Source: Niabella sp. (GTDB lineage Bacteria > Bacteroidota > Bacteroidia > Chitinophagales > Chitinophagaceae). From it: 64,000 bases of DNA. The DNA lies in contig NZ_JASLGT010000027.1 in NCBI RefSeq assembly GCF_030150205.1, forward strand, positions 1 to 64,000, read 5' to 3'. The position numbers were made by a program, and so were the translations under genes. The notes below the pieces were generated by a model, which worked only from the letters and a program-made list of their open reading frames with translations, did not search any database and was not told the DNA's origin. This document shows positions 46,337-56,184 of this stretch, in pieces. Numbering within the stretch: position 1 is the stretch's first letter; the number at the start of each line of letters is the position of its first letter.

Positions 46337-47050
46337 TCATTTCTGATTCACCACCGTCTCTATTACCAGGTATTCGCTCTCCGTATTACACCGGATGGTT
46401 GCCGTATCCGTATCCCATACACCCAGGGCATCCCGTTCCGGAACATCCACACCGTTTACGGTAACAGATCCGGAGATCACAAATACAAACAGGCATTTAT
46501 TTTCAGGATTAAAAGAATAGGTAGTGCTGTTGTCCGCTTCAAAATAACCCAGACTCAATTTGGCATTCTGGTTGATCCAGCAATGCGCCTGTCCTTCCTC
46601 TCCGGACACGATGGTTACCAGCCTGTTCTTTCGCGTTTCTTTTGGAAAACTGCGGTACTGATACCGCGGCGTAATGTTTTGTTGTTTCGGATAGATCCAG
46701 ATCTGTAAAAAATTCACTTCTTCTTCACCGATATTGTATTCCTCATGCCGCAACCCGCTTCCGGCGCTCATGATCTGCACCCCGCCTTCTTCAAATTCGG
46801 TATTATAGCCAAGCGTATCCTTATGGTTCATCCTCCCTTTCAGCAAAATGGAAATGATCTCCATATTCACGTGCGGGTGAATGCCAAATCCCTTACCCGG
46901 TGCCAGGTAGTCGTCATTGAATGCCATCAACGTGCCAAAGGCGCTTTTAACCGGGTTATAATAATTGCTGAAACTGAAAACAAAATTACTCTTCAGCCAG
47001 CCGGCATCCTTAACGCCTCTTTCGGATGCTTTAAAATGTTGTACCTGCAT
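46337..47050 (-). CDS. Pirin-family cupin protein
   Basis: A 237-residue cytosolic bicupin. The metal-binding set is visible in the N-terminal cupin: GIHPH (His58, His60) and LRHEE (His102, Glu104), as in human pirin and the E. coli quercetinase YhhW. The C-terminal cupin (about 140-235) is degenerate, as usual. Some family members are quercetin 2,3-dioxygenases, others redox sensors. It lies beside a ring-cleaving dioxygenase and an esterase, so a role in aromatic or quinone stress is plausible. Confidence 0.92.
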   Translation of the reverse strand: MQVQHFKASERGVKDAGWLKSNFVFSFSNYYNPVKSAFGTLMAFNDDYLAPGKGFGIHPHVNMEIISILLKGRMNHKDTLGYNTEFEEGGVQIMSAGSGLRHEEYNIGEEEVNFLQIWIYPKQQNITPRYQYRSFPKETRKNRLVTIVSGEEGQAHCWINQNAKLSLGYFEADNSTTYSFNPENKCLFVFVISGSVTVNGVDVPERDALGVWDTDTATIRCNTESEYLVIETVVNQK

Positions 47051-47125
47051 ATTTTTAATTTTTTAAATGGATATACGATGCCACAGATGTATTGATTCAA
47101 TAACAAAAATCATGTTTGAATAAAG

Positions 47126-47296
47126 GCCGCAGATGCGCTGATCCAACAACACAATTTGCGAATCAGCGGCCATCCAGCTCCCCGGCTTAAACAAAATAGT
47201 AGCGATCATTTTTGTCGTCTCCGCGTCTTTACAAAACCAGCATTAATGCCACAGATGCGCTGATTTCAATAACACAATCTGCGAATCAGCGGCCAT
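47126..47296. repeat. Pair of ~48 bp interspersed palindromic repeats
   Basis: Two near-identical copies (47126-47173 and 47248-47296) read GCCRCAGATGCGCTGAT... through ...TGCGAATCAGCGGCCAT, each an imperfect hairpin. A third, eroded copy starts near 47080, and related GATGCGCAGAT fragments occur at 48490-48505 and 49212-49240. They fill most of the 404 nt gap between the pirin and dioxygenase genes, which otherwise holds only the promoter of the latter. Confidence 0.65.
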
Positions 47297-47421
47297 CGAA
47301 TTCCTGAATAGCAGCAAACCGCTGAGCTGTCCGCTGCCTTCCCCCAAACAGCTTACAAAGTAACAAAACCGGTAGTTATTACCGCTTAATCTACGTTAAG
47401 TGCTTCCCTGTTGCGGTATAG

Positions 47422-47429
47422 TAACTTTG
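47422..47429 (+). promoter_or_regulatory. -7 box for the dioxygenase gene
   Basis: TAACTTTG fully matches TAnnTTTG and lies 25 nt before the ATG at 47455. No convincing -33 element was found. Confidence 0.55.
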
Positions 47430-47454
47430 TGATTCAATTAAAAAAATCACGATT

Positions 47455-48384
47455 ATGGAAAATAAAGTTTTAGGATTGCATCACATCACCGCAATAGCAG
47501 ACAATGCCAAACGCAACCATTCATTTTATACAAAGGTACTGGGGTTGCGGCTGGTAAAGAAAACCGTAAACTTCGACGATCCGGGCACCTATCATTTCTA
47601 TTATGGCAATGAAAACGGCGCACCCGGTACCATCCTCACCTTCTTTCCCTGGGAAGGCATCGGCAGGGGCACAGCTGGTGCCGGAATGGCCACACATATC
47701 GGTTATACGGTTCCGGAAGGCAGTTTCGATTTCTGGAAAAAGCGTTTTGACGAAAACAAGATTGCATATACAGAATCAGAGATCTTCGGAGAACCTCAAC
47801 TGGCCTTCAGCGATCCCGACGGGTTGAACCTTTCACTCATCGTTCCCGCTAGCGCAGATAACCGGGCGCCATGGGTTACCGAAGCGGTTGCTGCAGATGT
47901 AGCCACCAGGGGCTTTCACAGTGCAACGCTCACCCTGAACCAGGCAGATCCTACTGCCAGGGTACTGACCGACCTGCTGGGTTACCGGCAAACACTGCAG
48001 GAAGGCAACCGCTACCGTTTTATAAATGAAAACATTGATACCGCCAATTATATCGATATTATTGAAGATGCCAAAGCGGGGTATGGCCGCAATGCAGCAG
48101 GCACCAATCACCACATTGCGTTCCGGGTAAAAGACGACACGGTTCAGATGGAACTGCGGGAAAAAATAGCCGCGGCCGGATTAAACATTACACAAAAGAT
48201 TGACCGGGATTATTTTTATTCACTTTATTTCCGCGAACCCGGTGGTGTGTTATTTGAAATTGCCACAGACAATCCGGGTTTCACCAGGGATGAGCCCCTG
48301 GAACAACTGGGCACGGCCTTAAAATTGCCTAAACAATACGAACCGGCGCGGACGAAAATTGAAGCCGTTCTTCCCGGATTGTAA
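47455..48384 (+). CDS. Ring-cleaving VOC-family dioxygenase (MhqO-like)
   Basis: A 309-residue cytosolic protein with two vicinal-oxygen-chelate modules (about 5-130 and 150-275). Likely metal ligands are His10 (GLHHITA), His220 (NHHIAFRV) and Glu268 (GVLFEIATD). The family (YkcA/MhqO-like) opens hydroquinone or catechol rings and is induced by quinones in Firmicutes. It is followed by a small carboxylesterase gene, the same pairing as dioxygenase and hydrolase genes of the Mhq regulon. No MarR-type regulator is in the window. Confidence 0.9.
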   Translation: MENKVLGLHHITAIADNAKRNHSFYTKVLGLRLVKKTVNFDDPGTYHFYYGNENGAPGTILTFFPWEGIGRGTAGAGMATHIGYTVPEGSFDFWKKRFDENKIAYTESEIFGEPQLAFSDPDGLNLSLIVPASADNRAPWVTEAVAADVATRGFHSATLTLNQADPTARVLTDLLGYRQTLQEGNRYRFINENIDTANYIDIIEDAKAGYGRNAAGTNHHIAFRVKDDTVQMELREKIAAAGLNITQKIDRDYFYSLYFREPGGVLFEIATDNPGFTRDEPLEQLGTALKLPKQYEPARTKIEAVLPGL

Positions 48385-48563
48385 AGCGATACCTGTCCCG
48401 CTGATGAAGCCGGGGACTTAGCCTTGCTATATTCTATCTGCGCATCTGCTACTGGTTATTCAGCACCTTGACTGGTGTTATTCATATGCCGCTGATGCGC
48501 AGATTTTTTCCGGACAGGTCTGAGGAAATTCAGTCTTATACATTCAAACAACCCAACAAACAC

Positions 48564-49190
48564 ATGCATACATTAAATATAATAACCGGCGGAAAGAAAT
48601 TGAGTGAGGCCTCACGGGCGGTAATAATGCTGCACGGACGGGGCGGAACAGCCCGTGATATTCTATCGCTTGCCGGCTATTTGAATATAGCAGATGCCGC
48701 CTTGCTGGCGCCGCAGGCCACCAACCATACCTGGTACCCTTACTCCTTTATAGCTCCGGTACAGGAGAATGAGCCCTGGCTTTCTTCCGCCATTGATATG
48801 GTAAAACAAACGGTGAACACGGCATTGGAAGCAGGCATTACCACCGAAAACATCTATTTCCTGGGCTTTTCCCAGGGAGCCTGTTTAACGCTTGAATATA
48901 TCGCACGGCATGCGCAGCGTTATGGTGGTGCCGCGGCATTTACCGGCGGACTGATCGGCGATCAACTCTATACCGGGAACTATCAGGGCGATTTTAAACA
49001 GACCCCTGTATTCATTGGCACCAGCGATCCTGATTTTCATGTACCGGTAGAACGGGTGCATGCCACTACAGCATTATTAACACAAATGCACGCGGATGTT
49101 ACAGAAAAAGTATATCCCAATATGGGGCATACGATTAGCGAAGATGAAATCACGCTGGCTAACCGGCTCGTTTTTGACCGGCAACAGTAA
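48564..49190 (+). CDS. Alpha/beta-hydrolase, phospholipase/carboxylesterase family
   Basis: A 208-residue cytosolic hydrolase. The nucleophile elbow GFSQG places Ser103 as nucleophile; Asp157 (or 155) in GTSDPD and His189 in NMGHT complete the triad. IMLHGRGG supplies the oxyanion hole. I chose ATG 48564 because the protein fold begins there; an upstream in-frame ATG at 48468 would add 32 residues lying in a repeat-containing gap. It lies 179 nt after the dioxygenase gene and resembles MhqD. It may hydrolyse ring-cleavage products, but this is inferred. Confidence 0.88.
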   Translation: MHTLNIITGGKKLSEASRAVIMLHGRGGTARDILSLAGYLNIADAALLAPQATNHTWYPYSFIAPVQENEPWLSSAIDMVKQTVNTALEAGITTENIYFLGFSQGACLTLEYIARHAQRYGGAAAFTGGLIGDQLYTGNYQGDFKQTPVFIGTSDPDFHVPVERVHATTALLTQMHADVTEKVYPNMGHTISEDEITLANRLVFDRQQ

Positions 49191-49206
49191 CGCAAAAGCA
49201 AATCCG

Positions 49207-49240
49207 AAAAAATCTGCGCAGTACTTTAAGCTGCGCAGAT
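49207..49240 (-). terminator. Terminator of the tandem susCD operon
   Basis: ATCTGCGCAG-TACTTTAAG-CTGCGCAGAT is a perfect 10 bp inverted repeat followed on the minus strand by six U residues. It lies 58 nt after the stop of the minus-strand glycosidase gene. It also appears to be built from the interspersed GATGCGCAGAT repeat. Confidence 0.8.
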
Positions 49241-49298
49241 CAGCGGTAACATACGTTTCCTTCTGCAAATAAATAAACACCTAAACAAGCTCCTGCAT

Positions 49299-51110
49299 TT
49301 AAGGGGCTGTAAAATGAAAATTAAATCTTCCCGAAGGGGCTACATCTCCGTTAACAATAAAATCGGTGATAACCCCATCCTCCTGCATATTATCGCTCCA
49401 TTTAAAACCAAGATCCGCTTTTCCCGGTATACCCAGTAATGATCTTGGTATTTTAAGTTCCATTTTATTACCAACAACAGCGTATTCCAGTTCCCCCGCT
49501 TTTTGCCAGTACCAGCCTCCGTCCGATTTTTCAAGGATTGCTTTTTGTCCCGGGTTCAGCCGGTTCACAACAACATCATAGCCTTCCCACCCGGTATTTT
49601 TATCATTATCCGTATCAATAAAAAGACGCATCCAACCCGGGTCTGTTTTAGGTGTAAGTGCAGCAGCCGTCTCCACATAAAAATAAAAGTACTCGTTATC
49701 CCTTGCAACCCGGGCCGCAACAATATCATTACGCCCCGTTTGATTCCGGTAATACAGGCTGCCCCATCCCGGACTGTTCCGGTGCTGTGTGTTACCTTTA
49801 TATGTGCGGAATTCAGGGATCACCTGCTTCCAATCATCAAACGCTCCGTCGATCCGGATGGAACCGGGTGCTGAAGCGGGTTGTGGTGCCGGCATCCCCT
49901 TGAACCGGCGGATATTGGTGACCATCTGGTAATAGTAGTTATCGCCATGCCCGCCCTTCATCGGCTCTACATCGCGGCTGCCCTCCTGGTCACATTCATC
50001 CGGGAATGCATTGGTCTGTTGCTGCCAAACCTTGTAACGGCCGGCGATCCATTCGTTCCAGCCGGTTATAAAAATAAACTCCGGATCCAGTTCCAGTGCC
50101 CGCTCCCATTGCTCCTGGAAATTGTATCCATAATTGACCGCACCGGGTGTTGTGATCTGTCCTTTTGCATGGGTATAACTCCGGCCAAAAGCGCCGGGAG
50201 CATTCATAGCGGTTAGTCCCCTTTCCTGGCTCCAGTTTTGTGCCACGCCTACCGTCACCTGCTCAAAGCCACCCTTTTGATTTTTTGCAAACCCGTGCTG
50301 CGGATATATTTCCAGCCAGCCCCAATGATCCGGACGCTCCGGTCCTTTATTATACACCGGCTGCCCGGGACGGAAAGTGAAAAATTGCTTCATAGCCACA
50401 CGCAGTGCAGGATCATTGTTTTTACCTGCAATATCATCTGCGAATTCGGGCAATCCCATGATCAGTGGTTTTCCTTTCCACATAAACCAAAGATCTTTAT
50501 AAAGCCCCGGCCGGTACAGGTCGTTGTATAGCTCCCTTAGTATCTCCTTACCTCCGTCGCTGGGCCAGAACGGAAGCATAAAGGCAATGCGGGGTGTGGG
50601 AACACCATCCTTCCGGGCTTTGGTAAATACTTCGCAGAGTTTCATGTAGGATTCTTTCCAGGTGATGTTTCCATTGGTACAGTCAAAAATAATCACATCC
50701 ACACCTGCGTCCGCAAGCATCTCTGCATGTTTACGCAATACCCACGCATCGGTATCCAGATAATAACCCAGCAACGGCTCACCCCAGAACCAGGGGCTGT
50801 TGCGTTTAGGCCAAATAGGATGATCGTAATTATCGATGGCTTTCGGATCGCGGGCCAGGTATTTCGTTACATCAAATGGAGGATTGTCCTTACCCTGCCT
50901 TGTATGCCAGGTCCAGTAAAACAACCCCACAAATTTATCTTTCCGCGATGCACCGGTGGTTTCATAACCGGGAACACGCCGGCCCAGCGCATCTGTAGCC
51001 GTCAGCATGGAATGATAGGTTGTTAATGTTTGGGCGATGTCATACAGCGGCAATAGTAAAAAACAGCCGGCCAGACAAAGAAAACGAGGTATTGTCAAAA
51101 TGCATTTCAT
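49299..51110 (-). CDS. Putative glycoside hydrolase with CBM9-like C-terminal domain
   Basis: A 603-residue exported protein with signal peptide to about residue 26 (DIA-Q). Residues about 55-405 look like a (beta/alpha)8 barrel with FYWTWH (64-69), DVIIFDCTNG (138-147, Asp143), a Trp/Pro-rich segment and ITGWNEW (348-354, Glu353). The WNEW motif recalls GH99/GH71 and WbsX-like enzymes, but I cannot place it in a known family. Residues about 415-603 form a DOMON/CBM9-like beta-sandwich (IRIDGAFDDW, YFYFYVET, LFIDTDNDKNTGWEGYDVVVN). It is the only enzyme in the operon with two susCD pairs, and so the probable surface or periplasmic depolymerase for their ligand. Confidence 0.7.
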   Translation of the reverse strand: MKCILTIPRFLCLAGCFLLLPLYDIAQTLTTYHSMLTATDALGRRVPGYETTGASRKDKFVGLFYWTWHTRQGKDNPPFDVTKYLARDPKAIDNYDHPIWPKRNSPWFWGEPLLGYYLDTDAWVLRKHAEMLADAGVDVIIFDCTNGNITWKESYMKLCEVFTKARKDGVPTPRIAFMLPFWPSDGGKEILRELYNDLYRPGLYKDLWFMWKGKPLIMGLPEFADDIAGKNNDPALRVAMKQFFTFRPGQPVYNKGPERPDHWGWLEIYPQHGFAKNQKGGFEQVTVGVAQNWSQERGLTAMNAPGAFGRSYTHAKGQITTPGAVNYGYNFQEQWERALELDPEFIFITGWNEWIAGRYKVWQQQTNAFPDECDQEGSRDVEPMKGGHGDNYYYQMVTNIRRFKGMPAPQPASAPGSIRIDGAFDDWKQVIPEFRTYKGNTQHRNSPGWGSLYYRNQTGRNDIVAARVARDNEYFYFYVETAAALTPKTDPGWMRLFIDTDNDKNTGWEGYDVVVNRLNPGQKAILEKSDGGWYWQKAGELEYAVVGNKMELKIPRSLLGIPGKADLGFKWSDNMQEDGVITDFIVNGDVAPSGRFNFHFTAP

Positions 51111-51157
51111 TTGATAACCGTTATTATTGAAATATATTTTCTTTTATTATTCACCTG

Positions 51158-52993
51158 CTACCATCCGGGATTCTGCCAGTTCACACCTGAAAGACCCAGG
51201 ATTTTATCTACCTCATTTTTGTCAATAGGATACATCAGGAAGCGGTCCGTTGTACTTCCCCTTTCGTTAAACCTGAACCGCGTATAGGTAAGGCCCGATC
51301 CGTTGGTTCTGATGCGCATACCGGTTACAAATTTATCCGTTTGATCCAGGATCTTCCAGCGGCGCACATCAAAAAACCGGTGTTCTTCAAAAGCCAGTTC
51401 GATACGCCGTTCGTTACGGTATTTTTTTTCAAAAGCCTCCTTGCTCATCCCCGCCGGAAAATCGGGCATACCCGCTCTTTTCCGTATCGCATTCACGGCC
51501 TGTCTTGCGCTCATGGAGGTTCCATTAACCGTAACAGGTACATCAGGTCCTGCTGCCTGGTAGGCCATTTCTGCAAAGTTCAGGTAAAGTTCAGCAAGGC
51601 GTAATAACCGGATAGCACCGTCGGCATTGGAGCTTTGGCTCGATACCGAATTATTAAATTTCCGTTGATAATAACCCGTGCGTGTATACCGCCTGTCGGT
51701 TTCAGAAAGACTGTCTGCACCGCCTATATAAGCAGCTACTTTTCTCCCCGTGGGCTGATTCAGGAATCGTACGGCCCCGTTGTAATATATAGAAGCATAA
51801 AACCGCGGGTCCCTTCCCACATAGGGATTATTGGGGTCATAACCAGATGCGGGATTCACGATCGGCACCAGGTGATCCGCGTCGCTATACCCAAGGATGG
51901 GCGGTTCTCCGTTGGCCATTTCATAAGCATCTACCAGGTCCTGGGTTGGACAAGGCCCCGCTTTGCTCATACCGGCGGTGGTAGGCATTCCTGCATCCCG
52001 CCAAACAGCCAGCTGGCTGCCCTGCTGAAAAATCGTCTCTTTATCTACGGTTCTTTTATCATTGGAGCTGGTAATGAAATAATAGGCATAAGCATTTTGC
52101 GCAACGGTTGCGGCCGGCGTTACATCAAACAGTTTATAGTCATTGGCCGTACATTGAAACAACGCTTCGGCAGTAATCTTCGCAGCTTCCTCAAGGGTAA
52201 ATGTACCATCGTTCCATAAGGGGCTCACCGCATAGGTAATAGCCTGCGATTTTATGGCATAAGGTATGGACCGGTTCATGATCCCAAACTGGTTGTCATA
52301 AATATTCCACGGAAAACCAAACTGCGAATCAGGAGCCGTAAGCGCCGAATCACAATCAGCGAGGATAAACTTTACCACGTCTCCAAATTTCGCGCGGCGA
52401 TCCTGTGAAAAATCATGCTTGATCCCCAATGGTTCTTTGAAGATCGGTACTCCGCCATATCTTTTTATCAGCTGTAAATAATAGAGCGCCCGTAAGGTAT
52501 ATGCTTGTGCCATCCAGCCTGGCTTTTCCTCTTCCCGCGCATAGACGGTAGCCGTTTTTATATACTTCAAAAAGGTATTGCACTGGTGTATTCCCTGGAA
52601 CAGGGTCGTCCAGGGACTTCCGTCTGCCGAATTACTGGCATAGGTGGAAGCCGTAAGTGCACCCCTGTACCAGTTTATAAAATCGGATCCGCTGGTAATA
52701 TCGTCCGCATCCTGTGCTTCGTCTGTAAATGAAGCACGGTTCATTGAGGGCGACGGGCAATAACCATAACAGGAGTTGAGGTAGCCCCGTACCCGGTTAT
52801 AATCCGTAAACGCATCTTCAACATTCGGCAACCGGCCGTCCGCAGTAAAATCCAATTGTTTATTGCAGGCGTTCAGCAACAGCAGACAACCAAGCAGCCA
52901 TCCCATTTGCAGCAGTCCTTCACCCCAAACATTGCTTCCGCTTTTGCGGCCGTTTGTTATCCTCCGCTTTCTATTTAATTGTATTGATCTCAT
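51158..52993 (-). CDS. SusD/RagB-family lipoprotein (tandem PUL, second pair)
   Basis: A 611-residue SusD homologue with lipobox LNAC (Cys43) preceded by an unusually long basic N-terminus. Initiation at Met30 (52906), with GGTGAAGGA upstream, would give a normal 14-residue lipoprotein signal. It has TLRALYYLQLIKRYGGVPIF and the C-terminal KKYRNERRIELAFEEHRFFDVRRWK and WQNPGW marks of the family. It lies 43 nt after its susC partner and 47 nt before the glycosidase gene. The ligand is unknown. Confidence 0.92.
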   Translation of the reverse strand: MRSIQLNRKRRITNGRKSGSNVWGEGLLQMGWLLGCLLLLNACNKQLDFTADGRLPNVEDAFTDYNRVRGYLNSCYGYCPSPSMNRASFTDEAQDADDITSGSDFINWYRGALTASTYASNSADGSPWTTLFQGIHQCNTFLKYIKTATVYAREEEKPGWMAQAYTLRALYYLQLIKRYGGVPIFKEPLGIKHDFSQDRRAKFGDVVKFILADCDSALTAPDSQFGFPWNIYDNQFGIMNRSIPYAIKSQAITYAVSPLWNDGTFTLEEAAKITAEALFQCTANDYKLFDVTPAATVAQNAYAYYFITSSNDKRTVDKETIFQQGSQLAVWRDAGMPTTAGMSKAGPCPTQDLVDAYEMANGEPPILGYSDADHLVPIVNPASGYDPNNPYVGRDPRFYASIYYNGAVRFLNQPTGRKVAAYIGGADSLSETDRRYTRTGYYQRKFNNSVSSQSSNADGAIRLLRLAELYLNFAEMAYQAAGPDVPVTVNGTSMSARQAVNAIRKRAGMPDFPAGMSKEAFEKKYRNERRIELAFEEHRFFDVRRWKILDQTDKFVTGMRIRTNGSGLTYTRFRFNERGSTTDRFLMYPIDKNEVDKILGLSGVNWQNPGW

Positions 52994-53036
52994 ATCAAAA
53001 AATTTCAGATAAATAATCCTAAACCGGAACTATTAA

Positions 53037-56000
53037 TTAAAATGTTACTTTAACCCCTATATTGTATACGCGGTAAACCGGGAAGCCACTGAAACCACCT
53101 CCTTCGGGTCCGTAGTCATCCGTTCGCATTTGATCCCAGGTTATCAGATTCTGACCGCTTAACAACAAACGGATATGTTGCGCCCCAATAAACCGAACGG
53201 CTGCCGAAGGCAATACGTAGGACAACTCCATATTTTTCAGGCGGAGATAGGCCCGGTTTGAAGCATAATAATCACTTCCCTGATGACTGCTGCTGGCGGT
53301 TAACGAAAGCGCCGGAGCGGTGATCAGTTCCCCGTTCTGATAGCGTTCAGCCGTCCAGGCATTCCGGTGCAGTGCGCCAAAAACGCCATCATTAGAAGTT
53401 TCATATACGCCCATTCCACTTTCAATAGTTGTATAGGTCCCCGTTCCCTGAAAAAGAAAATTCAGTTCAAAAGACCGGAAGGTTACTGCTCCGTTAAATG
53501 CATATATCGCGCGGGGAATGGCTCCCGTACCAATCGGTGCCTGGTCTTTTTCATCGATGATGCCATCATTATTCAAATCTATATACTTCAGATCACCCAA
53601 GCGGGGCTTACCCACCCGGTCATAGGCCAGTTTATTTGCAGCCAGTTCCTCCGGAGTATTGAAGAAGCCATTGCCATTACTGCGGTCTACCAGGTATCCC
53701 CATGACTGACCTACAGAAAAGCCCTCTGTTCTTTTCCGGTATACATAATCTTCGGTTTGTGCGGCCTCGTTAATGCTGATCACCTTATTCCGGGCATAGC
53801 TATACATACCACCAATGGAGAAGCCCAGATCCTGATTCAGCTGTTTGCGGAAGTTGACAGAAATCTCATACCCTTTGTTCTCAAAAACCCCTTCGTTTAA
53901 CTGGGGATATTCATTAAGCGGGAAGCCCTGGTATGCGGGGATGGTACCGGTAGCTCCAACAACCATATTTTCCATCCGCTCATTGAAAATATCGGCATTG
54001 ATTGTAATCGCATTCAGCAATCCCAGGTCTATACCAAAATTCTTTTTGGTAGATACTTCAGCCATAATATCGGGATTGGCCATTTTATTTTCAGACACCA
54101 GCCACTGCAAATAGCCGATGGGGCCGCCCCTGGCCAGCCGGATATCATTCAGGTAGGCAAAGCGGCTTAAACCACTTTGATCATTACCTGCTTTTCCGTA
54201 GGAGGCACGTAACTTCAGTAAACTAAGCCATGACTGATCTTTCAGGAATGATTCATTCGATATCACCCAACCGGCCGAAGCCGCAGGATAACCGGTAAAA
54301 CGTTTATTTCTTGCATACTGTTCGGACCCGCCATACCCCCAGTCAAATTTTACAAGGTACCGGTCGTTATATGCATAATCCAGTTCAGCACCGGCACTAA
54401 CCCGGTCATAAGGCAGGGCCCCGGTATTGCTATTGTCATTTTTGATCAGGTCCTGGTAAAACATATAGCCAAAGCCGCGCAGGGTATGCTTTCCAAAAAC
54501 ACGTTCATACTTCAGGTTTGCCTTATAGGATAAGTGATAATAAAAGGAATGCGTTTTCCCATAGGCAAGCGGGCTGTTGGTGCTGGATCCCAGTTTGGAG
54601 AACGCCATGGTATCCAGGTTGGCAGATCTTGTATAGCGTTCATAGTCCTGTATGGTACTCATACTTCCCACGGCATTGGTTTGATAGGCAAACAAACCAT
54701 CCATGCTCAGGCCCCTGGTTAAAAAGCTCAGATCCACATCCAGGCCAAACTGGGAAGTAACATTCGTTACCGTGTGACGGTAATAACCGGAGCGGTTTAA
54801 CATTCCATAAGTAGGGCTGCTGATATTCGTAGAGGCCACCACCTGCCCGCCGGGAGTGGTCACTGTTCCTGCGGCATTCTTCAACTCAGGTGTAAGGGGA
54901 CCGTAAAAGCTGGCAGGAAGTTGAAAGATACTGCTGTAGATCGTAGAATTACCCGATCCGGCCGTTCGCTCCCGTTTTACATTACCGGCTAACCGTACAA
55001 ATGTTTTGATGTATTTGTTGATGACCATATCCACATTGGTACGGTAGTTCACCCATACGTTGTTGGCATTGGGGTCGTACTTTGGCTGATCGGTATTAAA
55101 ATACCCGCCCTGGTGCATTACATTGATATTTGAATAAAACTGAACCCGGTCATTGCCTCCTGTAAGATTTACACTACCCCGTTGCATTTTGGCAAAGTCT
55201 TTTACAAAGTAGCTGTACCAATCCGTATTGGGATAGTATACCGGGTCAGCGCCCGTACGATATTTCTCTATTTGCGCCTCTGTAAACGGCAGCTTCTTAC
55301 CATCATTTTGAGCCGCCTGGTTCCTGAAGCCTGCATATTCCGCTGCGCTGATAAACGCCGGTTTGGTGGTCACCTGCTGTACCGATTGATCAAAGGTCGT
55401 GTGTATCTGCAGCGCACCTTTTACTCCTCTTTTTGTTTTGACCACCAACACCCCGTTGGCCCCCTGGATACCATAAATGGCCTGGGTAGATGCATCTTTC
55501 AGCAGACTTACAGATTCTATTTCATTGGGTGAAATATACTCCAGGCTCTGGCTGGCATTGTAGGAAACCGGAACACCGTCGATGACCACCAGCGGACTAT
55601 TTTTCCGGATTGAGTTGAAACCTCTCGCATAAATATTTGTGGTAGCTCGGGATAATTCGGAGTAGGTTTCCATGGTGGTAAGGCCCGATAACCGCCCGGC
55701 AAGTGTTTGTGTAAAATTTGCCACAGGTGCCCGTTCCAACACCTCACCGCTAACGGATGAAACCGCACCGGAAACATCTTTACGCAACTGTTGTGAATAC
55801 CCCAGTTGTACGGTTTCGTACTCGTTGTGCACATCGGGTTGCAGTTGAACGTTCAGCTCCTTAAATCCGCTTACTTCGAAGGCTTGCGATTTATAACCTC
55901 CCTTACTTACAATAAATGAGCTGCTATTGTCATTAACGGTCAGCAGGTACACGCCTTTGTTGTTTGTAAAAGTTCCGTTTTTACCATTTGAGGAGCTAAC

Positions 56001-56147
56001 GGATGCGTCCGGTACCGGTCTGTTCCATTCATCCGTGATCGTACCCTTTACCACGATCCCCGATTGTTGCGCGGCTCCTTTCATCAACGGGCCACTTAAA
56101 AGGAACGCCAGCCACATAATGACTCTGTTAATCATTTTATAGTCCAT
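53037..56147 (-). CDS. SusC-type TonB-dependent transporter (tandem PUL, second pair)
   Basis: A 1036-residue outer-membrane importer with signal peptide ending near residue 26 (AAQ). A CarboxypepD_reg-like domain (about 30-108) contains GTITDEWNRPVPDASV. The plug starts with LGYSQQLRKDVSGAVSSVSG, a variant of the usual VxVGYGxQ sequence, and has VIDGVP and LLKDASTQAIYGIQGANGV. The barrel ends in the usual aromatic C-terminus (NIGVKVTF). There is no STN domain. A second Met at codon 5 could also initiate. It lies 37 nt after the preceding susD. Confidence 0.93.
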   Translation of the reverse strand: MDYKMINRVIMWLAFLLSGPLMKGAAQQSGIVVKGTITDEWNRPVPDASVSSSNGKNGTFTNNKGVYLLTVNDNSSSFIVSKGGYKSQAFEVSGFKELNVQLQPDVHNEYETVQLGYSQQLRKDVSGAVSSVSGEVLERAPVANFTQTLAGRLSGLTTMETYSELSRATTNIYARGFNSIRKNSPLVVIDGVPVSYNASQSLEYISPNEIESVSLLKDASTQAIYGIQGANGVLVVKTKRGVKGALQIHTTFDQSVQQVTTKPAFISAAEYAGFRNQAAQNDGKKLPFTEAQIEKYRTGADPVYYPNTDWYSYFVKDFAKMQRGSVNLTGGNDRVQFYSNINVMHQGGYFNTDQPKYDPNANNVWVNYRTNVDMVINKYIKTFVRLAGNVKRERTAGSGNSTIYSSIFQLPASFYGPLTPELKNAAGTVTTPGGQVVASTNISSPTYGMLNRSGYYRHTVTNVTSQFGLDVDLSFLTRGLSMDGLFAYQTNAVGSMSTIQDYERYTRSANLDTMAFSKLGSSTNSPLAYGKTHSFYYHLSYKANLKYERVFGKHTLRGFGYMFYQDLIKNDNSNTGALPYDRVSAGAELDYAYNDRYLVKFDWGYGGSEQYARNKRFTGYPAASAGWVISNESFLKDQSWLSLLKLRASYGKAGNDQSGLSRFAYLNDIRLARGGPIGYLQWLVSENKMANPDIMAEVSTKKNFGIDLGLLNAITINADIFNERMENMVVGATGTIPAYQGFPLNEYPQLNEGVFENKGYEISVNFRKQLNQDLGFSIGGMYSYARNKVISINEAAQTEDYVYRKRTEGFSVGQSWGYLVDRSNGNGFFNTPEELAANKLAYDRVGKPRLGDLKYIDLNNDGIIDEKDQAPIGTGAIPRAIYAFNGAVTFRSFELNFLFQGTGTYTTIESGMGVYETSNDGVFGALHRNAWTAERYQNGELITAPALSLTASSSHQGSDYYASNRAYLRLKNMELSYVLPSAAVRFIGAQHIRLLLSGQNLITWDQMRTDDYGPEGGGFSGFPVYRVYNIGVKVTF

Positions 56148-56184
56148 GTAATTTCTTATTATTTTCGATTAAACATTTTTACAT

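Noticed and set aside
51635..52219. 194-codon plus-strand frame within susD
   Set aside because: Antisense to a clear SusD coding region with strong family motifs; no independent evidence.
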